Assembly (NCBI RefSeq): GCF_036785885.1
Contig: NC_092312.1
Coordinates: forward strand, 26,182,001 to 26,246,000
Reading direction: 5' to 3'
Source: Coffea arabica
Taxonomy: Eukaryota; Streptophyta; Magnoliopsida; Gentianales; Rubiaceae
Length of the DNA stretch: 64,000 bases
The position numbers were made by a program, and so were the translations under genes. Shown here piece by piece: positions 1 through 12,600 of the stretch. Below the pieces are notes generated by a model. It had not been told where the DNA came from. It did no database searches and saw only the letters and a list, made by a program, of their open reading frames with translations. Each line of letters starts with the position of its first letter. The stretch's first letter is position 1.

Positions 1-204
1 GTAGATAAGTTTTAAGTTTATGCACCAAATGGATGTACTGATCCATCAGTTTTTAAAGTTTTATGTCCAAACGAAAACTTCTAAGATCATTGTGTGTTGT
101 CTATGATTAATTTTAAAAGATTTGATTCTTTAAGTTTATCAATTCATTGATCTTTTCCCCAATCAGAAGTTTTAGTATTCATTAGTATTTTTACATCTTG
201 ACAG

Positions 205-3200
205 GTATGAAGTATGACCTTGCAAGGCAAATCAAGAGGATAAAACTTGTTAACCATCGGTGGTTGGAAGACTGGTATGTCCTAGGCTTGATTATTTAGA
301 ACATACACTTTAAAATATGGTTGCCTACTTATCATTTACATGTTATTGCTACTATTCTGCTTGTGCTATGAGCTGCTTCTTAATACATATATTGTTTTCC
401 CTTCCAGTTTAAGGACATGGCAAATTCTGCCGGAAGATGACTACGACAAGAGGTTAGAAACAGATATGAATCCATTTAACATTTTATGAGGTTTGCATTT
501 GGTTGACATGATTTATCCTCAACATTTGGTTGCCACACTTTAATTCTAGCATCTTGTATATGATTTTTAATTAACACGTGCAAGTGAAAAGAAAAGGAAA
601 ATGACAAATTTGCAAATATTTTCTGACTTGTATGTTACTTCTCCATCTTCTCAGTGGATATGAGCTGGACATGATGGAAGCTCAAGCAAAGGATTCTGAG
701 GATGAAGCTCAAGACATGGACACAGAGCAAACGAGAGGGAAGGGTATGGTTTCAACTTCTGGATTACTGTCAGTTAGCAAAATGGAGGCAAAACCTGATC
801 AAGTTTCTCGGGAAGGAACTCCTGTCAGGCTTCTTGAGGTGCCTGGTTCTTTTGTCCCTGGTACAGCAGGGAAAATTTGCACTGAGTTAAATTCAATGGG
901 TAGAACACCACTTCCAGAAAACGTTATAAGTGACCTCACTCCTGCTTCTAAAGTTGATGAGAAATCACCTAGTCCCAATGCATCCAAGTTCACCACTCTA
1001 AGTTATTCCAGAAAAACACCAAGGAAAGCTATTCTTCCTGTAGAATCAGTGCAAACTGAAAGTAAAGCTCAAATTTCTGTTATTCGAGATTTTGATAACA
1101 AAGTTCATGTTAGTGACAGCTTTAGCATGTCGTCTTGCAATATGGATGTGGATGGAACTACTTCAAATGATAAAAGAAGTCCTCTGAAGGAAATTTTATC
1201 ATGTCCAGATGATGGGAGGAGTTATAGTTTGTCTGAGAAGAGAAAGGTGGCCATTTTTGTGGGCAGCTCCAAATTACAAAGGACCGACAATAATTTGGAT
1301 GTCAGCTCAGATGGTGTAGTTGTCAATAGAACTAAAGAACGTCCACCCGAACCTTCAATGAACGAACTGGTGAAGGTTTCTGGTCATTCTCCTGGGAAAA
1401 AATCTGGTTATGCAGACACCACAACTGATTTAAATCCTTTGAAAAGTTCTCCAGCTAAGGTTTGTAGTCCTATCACATCTGAGATAGAGCAAGTATGCAG
1501 CAAGATAGGACCTCAAATTTCTTCTGAAAAGAGAAATATCACTTGCATGGATAGCAATCCAGAAGTTAAAGATCTTCATTCTAATAGGCCTGAAAATGCA
1601 GTTAATGATTCTACAATGGTACAGAATGGGTTGCAAGATGAAGCCCCACCTCCTGAAACCAAAGTACATGAAGTTGAAAGATGCAATCCTATGGTTGGGT
1701 TGGACGTTCCTGGAGGAGAGGCCAGCACTCGGTCAAAACCACTCAAAAGAAAGCTGTTGGCTAAAAAAACTCTGGGCTCTAGACCAAGTTTTGGTAGAGG
1801 GAAGGCTCTCAATCAAAAAGGCTCCATACATATTAAAGAAAAGGGCTCAGCAAAAAATCATTCAATGAGCCCTTTAGGGCAGAATGAAACTGAGGAACCT
1901 GGGAGGTTTATTAGCACAGAAAGAGTTAAAGTGGTCCATCCAACTTTTGATGCAGAGATGGACGAAGATGCCAATATGGCAAATGTTTTAGAATCCAGAA
2001 ATGAAGAGGCATATAAAACTAGATTTGTAGATGATGAAACTGAAGCTACAGAGAATGTGGAGGACAAGGAATTAGATGCCATTATAGATAACGACAAGCC
2101 TGGTGACATTGAGGTACCAAATTCAGTCCCTACGAGGACGGGAGAAAAGGTAGGTGTCCAAATCAAACAAACTGCTGATGACATTCCAGGTGTTGAGGAA
2201 CAGGTGGTGGATTCTGGTGATGACAAGTTAATGAGCGAAGCTGAAAATGCTGCTGGCAAGAAAAATGAACAGAGTGAATCATTACTCGGGGATAATGCTA
2301 AAGGGGAGCGCATAACTAGTGGAAATAAGTTTCCTTCAACCAAAACTAGGAAAAAGAACATTCCTGTAGAAAATTCTGGGAAAGGTGGCCAGAGGAAGGA
2401 GGCCAAAGATGAATTGAGTGGTAAAAAGGCTAAAACAAGGAATGCAAAGGGCTTTGAAGTTAAAGTAGATAAGGATATTATACCAGCACAAGTGGACATG
2501 GCAGATAACTCCATGGGAATGGAAAAGGAGAATACACCTCTTGAGATAGGAAGCATAAATGTGAATAATACTAGTAAAAAGATGGTTGGAATGTCGACCC
2601 GAAAATCCAATATTAAGCCCCAGAAGGATGATGGTGAAGATTCTGGTTCAAAGTCAGTGGCACAGATTATAGTGAAAACAGAACCGATTTGGTTTATATT
2701 AAGTGGGCATAAGCTACAAAGAAAGGATTTCCGACAGGTGATTCGGCATTTGAAAGGAAGAGTTTGCAGAGATTCTCACCAGTGGTCATATCAGGCAACG
2801 CACTTTATTGCTCCAGATCCACTGCGCAGAACTGAAAAGTTTTTTGCTGCTGCAGCATCTGGAAGGTATGGCCTTGTTTTGGTACGTTAGTTTCTTGCTA
2901 GAGTGAGTTATTATATAAGTTTAGCCTTGGATGGAAGAGAAGGTTCACTGTTTATTTGATTGCCTGCTTTCTCGGACTTCCCAGTATGAATATTTCTCCA
3001 AAACATCCCTTGGATTTGCAGGTGGATTCTGAAGACTGATTATTTGAGTGCTAGTAATGAGGCTGGAAAGTTTTTGGCTGAGGAGCCGTATGAATGGCAT
3101 AAGAAGGGGCTGAGTGAAGATGGTGCAATCAACTTGGAAGCTCCAAGGAATTGGCGCCTCTTGAGGGAGAGAACTGGGCATGGAGCATTTCATGGAATGC

Positions 3201-3979
3201 GCATAATTATTTACGGGGAATGCATTGCACCTCCTCTGGTATACTCTTCTCTTTCTGTTATTTTATTGTGTTAGTAGCATCTTATACCACAGAAGTTGAT
3301 TTTCGTGTGCGATTATCCCCTAATTCCAAAGTTCTTTGTTGCCAATTATTTTTCAAGATTTTCCTTTTCTACTGACTTCCTGGAACTGTGTCAAAATTTC
3401 TCTCATTTTGCCCTAAATTAGGATACATTGAAGCGCGTTGTGAAGGCTGGAGATGGGACCATTTTGGCGACTTCACCTCCTTATACTCGTTTCCTTCAAT
3501 CAGGAGTCGACTTTGCTATTGTCAGTTCTGGGATGCCTCGGGTTGACATTTGGGTTCAGGAGTTCTTAAGAAACGAGATACCCTGTGTTTTAGCTGATTA
3601 CTTGGTAGACTATGTATGCAAGCCCGGGTACTCACTTGATAGACATGTACAATACAACACGCTTGCTTGGGCAGAGAAGTCACTAAAGAACCTAGTAACT
3701 CGCATGGAAGAAGTCGTCGAGAATCCTACTTCAGAGGAAAATGATGATGACATAACATGTCAAGTGTGTGGTTCTCGTGACAGGGGAGAGGTAATGCTCA
3801 TTTGTGGCGATGAAAATGGTTCCTCTGGTTGTGGTATTGGTACCCACATTGACTGCTGTGATCCTCCGCTAGAAGAGATTCCACAAGAAGATTGGTTTTG
3901 TCCGAACTGTAGGAACAAAAACGGGCAAAATGCTCAAAAGAATTCTAGGAAACCCATCTCTAGGTTAAAGCGAAAGTGA
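205..3979 (+). CDS. BRCT-domain and PHD-finger protein (At4g02110-like), 3' part; 5' end lies outside the window
   Basis: Five exons read with GT-AG borders: 205-274, 408-452, 655-2865, 3022-3238 and 3422-3979, giving 1032 residues of open frame; earlier exons lie left of the window. The first residues (KYDLARQIKRIKLVNHRWLE, then DC) end an N-terminal BRCT domain. The very long third exon is Ser/Lys/Glu-rich and probably disordered. From about 2690 a C-terminal BRCT region starts (WFILSGHKLQRKDF; RWILKTDYL) and a further BRCT-like part follows in the last exon (DIWVQEFLRNEIPC). The protein ends in a C4HC3 PHD finger at about 3757-3920 (CQVC, ICGDE, HIDCC, CPNC). The plant family with this order is annotated as a BRCT-domain DNA-repair or transcription-coactivator-like protein acting in the nucleus. 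BRCT domains usually bind phosphopeptides and PHD fingers histone tails; the exact role of this protein is inference. It converges with UPM1. Confidence 0.9.
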
Positions 3980-5127
3980 TTGCTTTAATTTGCTCCTTGT
4001 TTAATAATATTAAGTTCCAAAAAATCAATTTTGTAGATTCTTGTCGAGTGTGTGTCAACTTAGTTTCCAAAGCAGCTGCTGGCCATGGTACCAGCCATTT
4101 AATTTCTTTGGAAATATTTCCGTCCTTTTAGCCCTTTCTAAGTGTAATTGAAAATCGTAGGTCTCGTACTCAAAAATGTATCAGGCGGCCTTGGCAAAGG
4201 GATTGCATAATTTCCACACAAGACTAGCAATGCAGCTGCGGATTGAGTAGCAAAGCACGAACAGGTGTTACAAAGTATCCTTGTCGAGAATGTATGTGCT
4301 ACGAAGTGTGGCTTCATTCCTCCATACGAGTAAATCCTGTAACGTCCTAAAAGAGTTAAAGATACACTATAGGCATGCCGTGCAGGAAACACATGCTAAA
4401 TGCTTTTCTACATTTCTGTACTTGTACAAATTCTATGATTAAAATGTTGTTTTTCCTCATCCTGCTCCCTTGCCATGACACATGGACACGGCTGAAAGAA
4501 CCAGACAGGTCTACAACAAACCAACAGCTTACAAGAATACTGGCCTGCACTGGACCACAGAACAAGCCACTCTTGGCTGCTCAAATAATATAAATATGTT
4601 CCAAACAAGAAACAGAGTTCAAAAGCTGATTACGAACAACTCCTTGGCAAAAACATATCATCAATGAACTAAGATTTGAAAGAGGTGATGAGAAACAATT
4701 TTCCATTGATTTGAAATGCTGAATGCGACATGATGAGGATGATGAGAAAAGGTTTTCCCTGTGATGTGAAATGCTGATTATAACATGCAGTACGCCTTTG
4801 GGGAAAAATTTTTGTCATCTCGCTTTAGCTCCTCAACTCTTGGCGCCGGCTTATTGTGAAAGGGGTATGGTCCTCATAGAAAATTGGCCTCAACTCAATA
4901 ACTTGTCTGCACCTTTCCAACTTATGCCAAGTTGATCATGTCGTTTAGATCACTGGCATGTTGCTCGCTGATTTCTTAAAAGATAACAAAGGCGAGATGC
5001 TTGATAACCCAAAATGTGCACCAAGCATCAATACAGAGCAGCAAAGCCATTCACAAGTGTGCCAGTGCCAGGATAATGTCAGCTATTCACCACAGTTTGA
5101 CTGAGTACTTGCCGCTATTCCGATATC
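3980..5127. other. Convergent 3' intergenic region
   Basis: Lies between the stop codons of the BRCT-PHD gene and UPM1, so it should hold both 3' UTRs and polyadenylation sites. I see no convincing coding region, repeat or RNA gene; the short open frames here lack codon structure or family motifs. Confidence 0.6.
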
Positions 5128-8100
5128 TTAAAATGTTTTCTTCTCTGCGAAAGCTAAATCCCCAAAAGTAGAAGGTTTCCATAACGGCGAGAGCGCGACA
5201 ACCTTGCCAATCATAATTAGAGTAGGTGATACCAGCTGGTGCAAAGAAATCTCCTTTGAAAGATCCTTCAGTTCTGCAAATACCTGTATCAGAGAAACAG
5301 GTCCTTTAATTTCAATTGACAAAAATTTTAGGTTTTGAAATTTTTACCACTCTATTTTCTCAAGTATCTTAATCAAATTTGCAATGAACTCGTTCAATAT
5401 GAAATACGCTCACGTAGCCATAAAAAAGAGGAATTCAATCACCAATGATGTTTACAAAGGTCATGGGCAAGAAGAAACTGGCTATTGCCTTTAGAATTAT
5501 TTCCTGTTCATTAACATGAGATTCACTTGCATGTTTTCATAGTTGAACATGTAGTTTCATGGTTGTAGCTACACTAACTAAAATACAGAAGAGGACACAT
5601 TTATGCTAATACACAAAAAGTTCAAATGCAAGTGGCCATTTCACAAGTAAGGAAGAGGTAAGTGATGCTAAAATGCTGACGAGAAACAAGTTGCAATGGT
5701 GCATCGAAGAGCGTGCTACATCAAAATGGTTGTTAATGAGGTTATGAGCATCTATTTATGATTGTTATGTGCCAGATAGAATGCTCGAAGCCCTTTCTCA
5801 ATGATCATCATCATGACTGAATGATTACCCTAGACCTAAAAAAAATAGCACTCCAACTAAATATACAGCCAAGAGAATAGCATTCTAATCTATGACATGG
5901 GTCAATTCGATGGTGTGTTTTTTGGATGTTTGTCTAGAACTTAAGTGTCGCTTGCTGAGTTGTTACAGAAAAATTTCAAAAAACACACTTCCCCCTCCCC
6001 CACCATCCCCCGCCCACCACCTGTACCTAACTCCTCTGCATGAATTTAGCTTCTTAAATATAAAGTGGCATTCCTTCAACTTGAGGGATGCTTTAGAGGA
6101 TATACAGCAATGACTCATCTTGTACTTGCACAACATGAATTCTGAACTTAATATGTGCAGCAGCCAACATCCATTATAGGGATGCTTACAGAAATATGCA
6201 ACTCAGATTAATTTTTTCGCACACTTAAAGAAGATGTTTATGCAGTACTTCAAAAGTACTATCCAAAAGCTTTTGTATGAAATGCACAAGGCAGTTACTT
6301 GGGTCTTATTCTATAGTGATAAATGTATACAACTCAAACTAAACTGACAGGGTATTTTAAGATGAAAATGCAGAACTTACCGTACGCTGTTGGGGAGTGG
6401 TGCCACGCTCAACTGCAACAGCTGGAGTATTAGGTGGCAAACCATGGCACATCAATTTTGACGCAAGGGAAGGTAACGTTGACAAACCCATGTAAATAAC
6501 CAGCGTAGAGTCAGGATCAGCTGCACTCTCCGCTACAAATAGAGGATCTGTTCCTCCATTTTTTGAATGGCCTGTTAGAAATCTCACACTATTTGCAACA
6601 CCTCGATGAGTCAAAGGTATCCCCAGCTCAGCAGCTATACCTGAAGCAGAGGTAATACCTGCAAAGGATAGAGTGCAATGAGCTGATGCAATATTGTTTT
6701 CATACTTATAACTCTGTTTTATATTGTTGCACCAAATACTGCCCAAAAAGAACCAGAATGCAATTGCTACACATAATTAACCAACATAATTTTATTGCAG
6801 TTGCAATTGGTTACAGACAACTATAGACAGAAATAAACATGAAACTTGCATAAGGTGTCCAACTCCTATCACTGGCATTTATACACCACTTTTCAACATT
6901 AATAGGAAGTAATATACTGTGGTCTTCTCTCATATCCTAACTTGACGACCCATTTTATACTGTGATAAAAAAGGATTGGGAAATTGAATTCTCTAATAAA
7001 ATTGGATATGAGACTACAAAAATTCAGTCCATTAGCACAACCACTGAAGTCATATATACTCACATTGTATTGTCTTAATCAAGTCTAAAAGAGAACAAGC
7101 TTTCTTTCTTATGATTCATAAGGAAATGATTCGAAACTGTCTCTTCTTAACATGTTTCTCTGTCTTAGGTTCAGAAATATGTCGTCCCCATTGTACTTTC
7201 TTGTTAGGGTGATTTACATGTAAACACTTCAACTTCTCAACTAACTGTCAGATCTTGTCAACCAACATGTAAGAATTTTTAATCGCCCACAAGGTGAGCG
7301 AGCTTAAAGTGCAGATACGAAAACTAGCGACAATACGGAAAAAATAAAGGCAAAAAAGCATTATAGCAATGTGTTTAAAAGTATATTTAGTCGTGGTACC
7401 TGGAATGATTTTCACTGCAATTCCTTGTCGCTGTAGGAAATCCATCTCCTCTCCACCCCTACCAAAAACCTATATAACCCAAGATATATTTCAGTTAAGC
7501 ATTTCTGATTGCACATATGAAATCCAATTACACTGACACAGTTATGCCCAAGTGTAAACTTTTGTTTTCAATCAACCAGAGCATGCAAAAAGTGCAATTT
7601 CACCAGAGAATGTGCGATACATTCTTACCAATGGATCTCCACCTTTAAGTCTAACAACAGTTGCCCCAGCTTCAGCAAAACTTAGAAGTAACTCATGAAT
7701 TTCTTCCTGCAAAATTTGTGTATTATGAATATTCTTGTCCCAAAAGAACATTTCGCATTTGTAACTTCTCAATCTATCAAAGCACAAGAACCTTCTTCAT
7801 TGTCATATGATCTATTTTAATTGAATATCATCACGTTTTACCCTAAAGGGATGTCTCTTATCATTCACTAATTGCTTTTACACAATGACGTCTGTATTGC
7901 TAACGAGTGATGTCTACCATAGACCAGCAGAATATTTGCTACAGAACTGGTAAGGTCCAATTTTGAAACCTATTAGTAGATGTTAAAGCAGGATTTCTCA
8001 TCTCCTGTAAATCTATTCTTCCACTGTCTATCTGAAAAAAGACAGACTACAGATTCACTGCTCTCCTTCGCTTCTGAAACATTCTTCAATGTAGTTGAGG

Positions 8101-9088
8101 CATACAAAATCCCAAGTCCCAGTATAAACAAAAGCAATCCACAAAGCAAATAAAGCATTACATAAACCAAAAAGGCAAAAACAAAGTTCAATTCTCGTTA
8201 AAGACCAATACAAATAGTGAAACTCCTAAATCACGAAATACACCTCAGTGGTATCAACTCTAAGCGACCTCAATTTAAAAAAAAAAAATCATATTCCAAT
8301 TCCAAATGAGAATGCAATATTCAACACCTAATTCACTCATCTTTATCAACATCCCACGTCAAAGTCGAGTATAATGCCCCAAGAAAACCCTGTAATTAAT
8401 CTCAGAAATTAACTGTGCACTTTCTCAGTTCGTAAAATAATTATCTTTACCCAAATTCCCAAATCAAAATTGAATCTTTAACATCCAAAGAGTTCACTCG
8501 AACGGGAAATTTTTTTTTTTTGGGAGGAGTTAAACTAACTTCAAGGCAAGGGATTCTTACCTGAGTTCTGCTATGGTACCCTGCAGTCTTGCCAACATAG
8601 AGAAGTCTAGCATCAGGGCTAACCAAATCCAAGACGTCATTAGAAACCAACCTATCATACAACAAAAGATCAGCACTTTGGATAACCCTCAAGGCCTTAA
8701 TCGTCAACAATTCAGGGTCCCCTGGTCCTGTTCCCACCAAAAACACGTTCCCGGGTCCTCTTTTTCCAATCCCAACTTCATTTTCCCTTTTCTCCTTCAA
8801 AACCTGAAGCAATTTCTTCAGCTCTGGGAGCTGGAGAGCAATGTCATAGTCCCTGATGGAGCTGGAATCAGATGGGAGTGGACAAAAAGAGGATTGCTGC
8901 TGCAATTTGGTGCTGGTAATGTTCTTGTACAACCAATTATCCCTTTGGTACCTCTCAATTGAATGCTTTTCAGTAAATGGTGAAGTGCTGCATTGTATGT
9001 AAGAAACTGGATTAACGGAAGAAATTTTGGGTTTTCGCAAATGGGTTCTTGAAGAGGAAAGAGATGGAAGCCTACTCACTAGGGCCAT
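5128..9088 (-). CDS. UPM1: Uroporphyrinogen-III C-methyltransferase (SUMT), chloroplastic
   Basis: Five exons on the minus strand: 9088-8561, 7706-7629, 7469-7400, 6658-6381 and 5283-5128. They join in frame to 369 residues, the length I recall for Arabidopsis UPM1. The enzyme uses S-adenosylmethionine to methylate uroporphyrinogen III at C2 and C7, the first committed step to siroheme, the cofactor of nitrite and sulfite reductases, in plastids. Family motifs visible: VGTGPGDPELLTIKA (N-terminal SAM loop), DLLLYDRLVS, VRLKGGDPLVFGRGGEE across the exon 2-3 junction, GITSASGIAAELGIPLTHRG and VERGTTPQQRTV. About 110 N-terminal residues are Ser-rich and fit a transit peptide. The ATG at 9088 (MALVSRLPSL) is the first in frame; upstream the frame reaches 9139 only through a GTG. 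The last intron, about 1.1 kb, is the longest. Confidence 0.95.
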
Positions 9089-11020
9089 AACTGTTATTGA
9101 ACAAAAAAAAAAAAAGCAAAAATGGGTATCAAAACCCACTCTTGAAATGCTCTCTCTCTGGGTTTTCCAGTTTCCACTTTACGCATGTTTATATGGGCGT
9201 TAGGGGTTGAATAGGAGTCAACATTTTGAGCTTTTTGGATGCTGAGAAGGCAGGTTTTCAGCAGCTTTTTGAGGTTTTGAAAAGGGACAGGTTCTTTTTG
9301 AGTTTTGGTGACCTGGGGTGCATTCCCAAAATTTTCAGTTTTTTTTTTTTTTTTTTAATGTAGGAGGGGAATTGATGGAATCAGCATCAATTCGGAATTT
9401 AGTTGGATGATTATACCCATTCAACAAAATTATAGAACCTAAAGTGAGGGGGGAATGGACCCAATTGGACAGTGAGGAGGCCAGGGTGAGATGCATGTAA
9501 TTTTTGAGGGGCTCTTATGTTATTTTGTGGAGTACTTAAAAAAATGGGAGCGGCTGGAAAAACCGGTCAAACACAAAAGAGAATTTGTTCTCCACCATCT
9601 GGTTGAAGCTGCCCGAATGTGCTTATCTTTTTCCCTTTTTTAGCTTTTCTTGGTGGATTGAAATTGTGTGCCGTAGGGAGACCTGACTCTTGGAAGCTGC
9701 GGAGAGAAGTTTTTGTAAGGATGAGAGGCGGCTATGTGCTTTGGCTTCATCTGCTTGTTTGGAATTCAGATTTCATATTAAAAAAAAGAAAAAAAATAGA
9801 CAAGTTGCAAACTTTTCAATTTACTACTTTAGATTAACATTGATAGATTTGACAAAAAAAAAAAGGAATGAAAGGAACCAGGAAGTGTTACAACTAAGCA
9901 TATGGATGTGACTTTAGTTGCATGCAAATTAATTAGAATTAAATTTCTCTTCTTCTTCTTTTTTTTTTTTTTTTACCAAATTTGATACCATTAAAATGGT
10001 CAAGAAAACTTTTCCCGGTTCTTGTACAATTTTTTCTTGCAAAACTTAAAATGAAATCTGGCCCTAAGTAGTACAGAACGATGGAAGTTGAATATTAAGG
10101 ATGGGAGTTCCTGATTGTGTTTTGACGCGCACATATTTTGCCAAGAAATGGCTCCCTTTTGCATTCAAATGAAAACGTCCAAAACAAAGCACAATTGAGT
10201 TGCACAATTGACTTAACTCATTACGTAGCATTACAGCTTTCCATGGTTCTTGAGTGTGCACCAGCCCAACATTAAGCCTAGCTAATTAATGAAAAGAATT
10301 CATCTATAAAAAGTGATTAAAAACTCGCGACATTGTCTAATCATTAATATGAATATAAAATCGAGAAGGTGGACCATCAATTAGTTTGCATCTGTCTCGC
10401 ATGCGTAGGATTTTCCTAACTGAGGATGCTTACCGAAGTTCTTGATGGTACAAAATCAAGGGTTCTTGATTGCATACAAATGCACATCCACTGCCTCATT
10501 CTTTGCAGTTGGATGTATTTGTGCTCTTTTTACTGAGAAAGATTTTGACTTTCGAGTGCGGAATTGCGTGCTCTTTGCGGTAGATGTGCTGTGTGCTCTT
10601 TTCCCTCGGAAAGATTTGAGTGCGGAATTTCGCAATTGCACATTACAGTTATGTTCCTTACATAACTGTACTTCTTTCTTCTTGCACTAGAGCCTATTCA
10701 ACTTCTAGTTCCTATTCCTATCCATACACCACTAGCATCACAATTTGAAGCAAGAAAACACCTAACAATTTGGCATTTTGAATGTGTATTAATCAAAAAG
10801 TTGAATGAGGTTCTGTATGAGAAACATGCTGAATTCCGCGCCCCTGGATCAGCTCCAATTTGAGCCATCCAATTCAATTTTTTTTAACCAATGATTTTTT
10901 TCTTTTCTATTATCAGAGTTGATTACCCAAATCTGAACCACAAGTCGGATCCTGTAACTGTAGCTCGAAGACATCAAAGAAAAAACATGTTAAAAAAGAA
11001 GAAGAAGAAGAAGAAGAAGC
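9089..11020. other. Intergenic: UPM1 promoter side and unannotated DNA
   Basis: Holds the UPM1 5' flank, with several poly-A/T tracts, and no gene I can support. At about 10505-10640 there is a weak tandem duplication (two stretches each with a GTGCTCTTTT-like core and GAGTGCGGAATT). A short GAA/AAG-type triplet run lies at about 10996-11020. Confidence 0.5.
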
Positions 11021-11065
11021 TTCAGCCATGCCAGTGACATCTTCCCTTTCCCTTTGGACATTTCT

Positions 11066-11114
11066 TCAGTCTTCAATGTTCATCTTTCAGTCTTCAATGT
11101 TCATCTTTCAGTCT
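11066..11114. repeat. 22-bp tandem duplication
   Basis: The unit CAGTCTTCAATGTTCATCTT occurs twice in succession. It lies just downstream (3' side) of the minus-strand peptide gene copy A and could fall in its 3' UTR. Confidence 0.7.
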
Positions 11115-11153
11115 TGTATACTACAGATAATATATAACACAACCCTTTATTGA

Positions 11154-11369
11154 CTATAATCGAGGGAATTGCGAATTGAGAGGGAAATAAGAGGCAACAA
11201 TTGGAGCTCTGGAAGGCTTTGATCTTTCTTCATTATACTCAGTATTGGGTGTTGAAGAGGAAGAGGAGGCCAACTTTCCCTTGCTTTTGCCTGCATCATC
11301 TGATTCTGGTGAGACCTTGGATTTGGAATTTGAAGGCAAGAAGGCATCTGCAAATGAATGAGAAGCCAT
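11154..11369 (-). CDS. Short serine-rich peptide, unrecognised family, copy A
   Basis: A 71-residue open frame from ATG to TAG, single exon. I do not recognise the family. It starts MASHSFADAFLPSNSKSK, has a Ser/Lys-rich middle with SPESDDAGKSKGK and a run of serines, and ends RAPIVASYFPLNSQFPRL. Two other frames to the right, at about 11.7-11.9 and 15.9-16.1 kb on the same strand, share the N-terminal FLPSxSKS, the DDAxxSK motif and the C-terminal APIxxSxxPL...RL. Conservation at both ends and drift in the middle suggest a real small protein rather than a chance frame. There is no clear hydrophobic signal peptide. Upstream DNA around 11400-11420 resembles the 5' flank of copy C (shared CCTTGAACTTGTA). 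Role unknown; a short signalling or stress peptide precursor is only a guess. Confidence 0.6.
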   Translation of the reverse strand: MASHSFADAFLPSNSKSKVSPESDDAGKSKGKLASSSSSTPNTEYNEERSKPSRAPIVASYFPLNSQFPRL

Positions 11370-11693
11370 TCAAGTGTTTGGACCAAAGCTAGTTGCTTTC
11401 TTGCCTGAAGCCTTGAACTTGTATGATGAATAGAATGCTTGCTTATTGGAATTATAGAACGTGGACCATTGATAATCTTGATGAGGAAGGATTAGAGACG
11501 TTATGTTGGAATCATTTTATCAATTTTAAGAGACACTACTGGCTCTTTTGCAGCTCCTCAGCTTCTGGGGAAATGTGCCATTTCACGAAGAATTTGTTCA
11601 TCCCCCCCCATGAAAAAGCAAATCTAGCTAGCTGCAGCCGTGCAGGCGCAGCTTTGTAGCTCCATTACCGTCTACCACACATCTTGAAATAGA

Positions 11694-11909
11694 CAATCGA
11701 GAGGGCGGAAAATTGAGAGGGAAGTTGGAGACAACAATTGGAGCCCCGGAAGATTGTAATCTCTCTTTACTATTTTCGTCAGATTTTGATGATGAGGAGG
11801 AGAAGTAAGAGGGTACTTTTGCCTTGCTGTTTCGAGCATCATCTGATGAGGCCTTGGATTTGGATGATGAAGGCAGGAAGCATTTACAAATAGACGAGAA
11901 GAAAGCCGT
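11694..11909 (-). pseudogene. Short serine-rich peptide, copy B, probably broken
   Basis: The frame is homologous to copies A and C over 72 codons: AFFSSICKCFLPSSSKSK, then SSDDARNSKAK, a serine-rich stretch, and SSGAPIVVSNFPLNFPPSRL. The position of the start codon in copy C is ACG here (at 11909), and no ATG lies upstream in the same open frame. The stop that follows the final RL in A and C is replaced by sense codons, so the frame runs on to 11628. Loss of both start and stop points to a pseudogene. Non-AUG initiation with a C-terminal extension is possible but less likely. The body of the frame has no internal stop, so the loss may be recent. Confidence 0.6.
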
Positions 11910-12210
11910 TCCTATTTCATGTAACGTAGCAGCACTAGAGCATATTACTGGGCTGCTGCTTTTTGCTTTCGCCGGTGCAGTACTTTTGAAAGTTGGCTTA
12001 GCAATAAACAAGATGAGGGAATCCTTAACTGGGGAGCAATGGATTTGATGGTTTGGCGAGGGAACGTAAATAAGAGATTTCGGATTCAAACCCTTCTATT
12101 ATATAATTAAAAAAAAATTAAAAAGAAAAAGATAAGGGACTCCTTGAAAATATTGTACAGTATCACAAATGTGGGTTGTCGAATCTTTGAAGTTGTAAAT
12201 GTAGAGCTTT

Positions 12211-12335
12211 GTTTATATAGAGAAATTAAATTATAGTAGATAAGTGAGAAAGGAAAGCCAGTAGGGCACCATATTAATTCGTTCTTGGTGACCTACATGG
12301 GAAACTTTTTACCTATTATTAAACACGTTTTGACC
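12211..12335 (-). promoter_or_regulatory. Putative promoter of peptide copy B: TATA box and W-box
   Basis: On the minus strand a TATA-like CTATATAAAC lies at 12220-12211, about 300 bp before the copy B frame. About 110 bp further upstream is GGTCAA (TTGACC on the plus strand, 12330-12335), the core W-box bound by WRKY factors. The same two elements, with similar flanking words, occur before copy C. The match suggests a duplicated promoter; WRKY control is inferred from the motif only. Confidence 0.45.
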
Positions 12336-12368
12336 AATACTAGTATAGTCACATTCATATGTACAAGT

Positions 12369-12600
12369 TACTGTCCCGTTTGGATAGTGTTTTTCTACCA
12401 AAAAGATTTTTTTATTGTTTTTTGTGAATATACCTTTTACACATTCTTTAATTATACTCTAAAGATTTAATTATACTTTAATTACACAACCTTTTGTGAA
12501 TATACAAAAAGATTTTTTTTATTGTTTTTTGTGAATATATTATACTCTAAAAGAATGCTATAGTAATTTTTTTCTATAAACTCCTCAAAAGATTTCTGTG
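12369..12600. repeat. MITE-like AT-rich repeat with internal duplication
   Basis: Begins with CCCGTTTGGATAGTG, the terminal word shared by several MITE-like repeats of this window. A stretch of about 30 bp (AAAAAGATTTTTTTATTG, then TTTTTTGTGAATAT) occurs twice, near 12402 and 12507. The matching right terminus is not clear. Confidence 0.4.

Noticed and set aside
1858-2610. 250-residue open frame on the minus strand
   Set aside because: It is antisense to the long exon of the BRCT-PHD gene, whose low-complexity coding leaves the opposite frame open; no motif of its own.
9089-9139. 17-codon N-terminal extension of UPM1
   Set aside because: It would need a GTG start and is coded by a poly-A tract; the ATG at 9088 gives the normal protein.
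11910-12089. Upstream extension of peptide copy B
   Set aside because: It contains no ATG, only a TTG, and has no counterpart in copies A and C.
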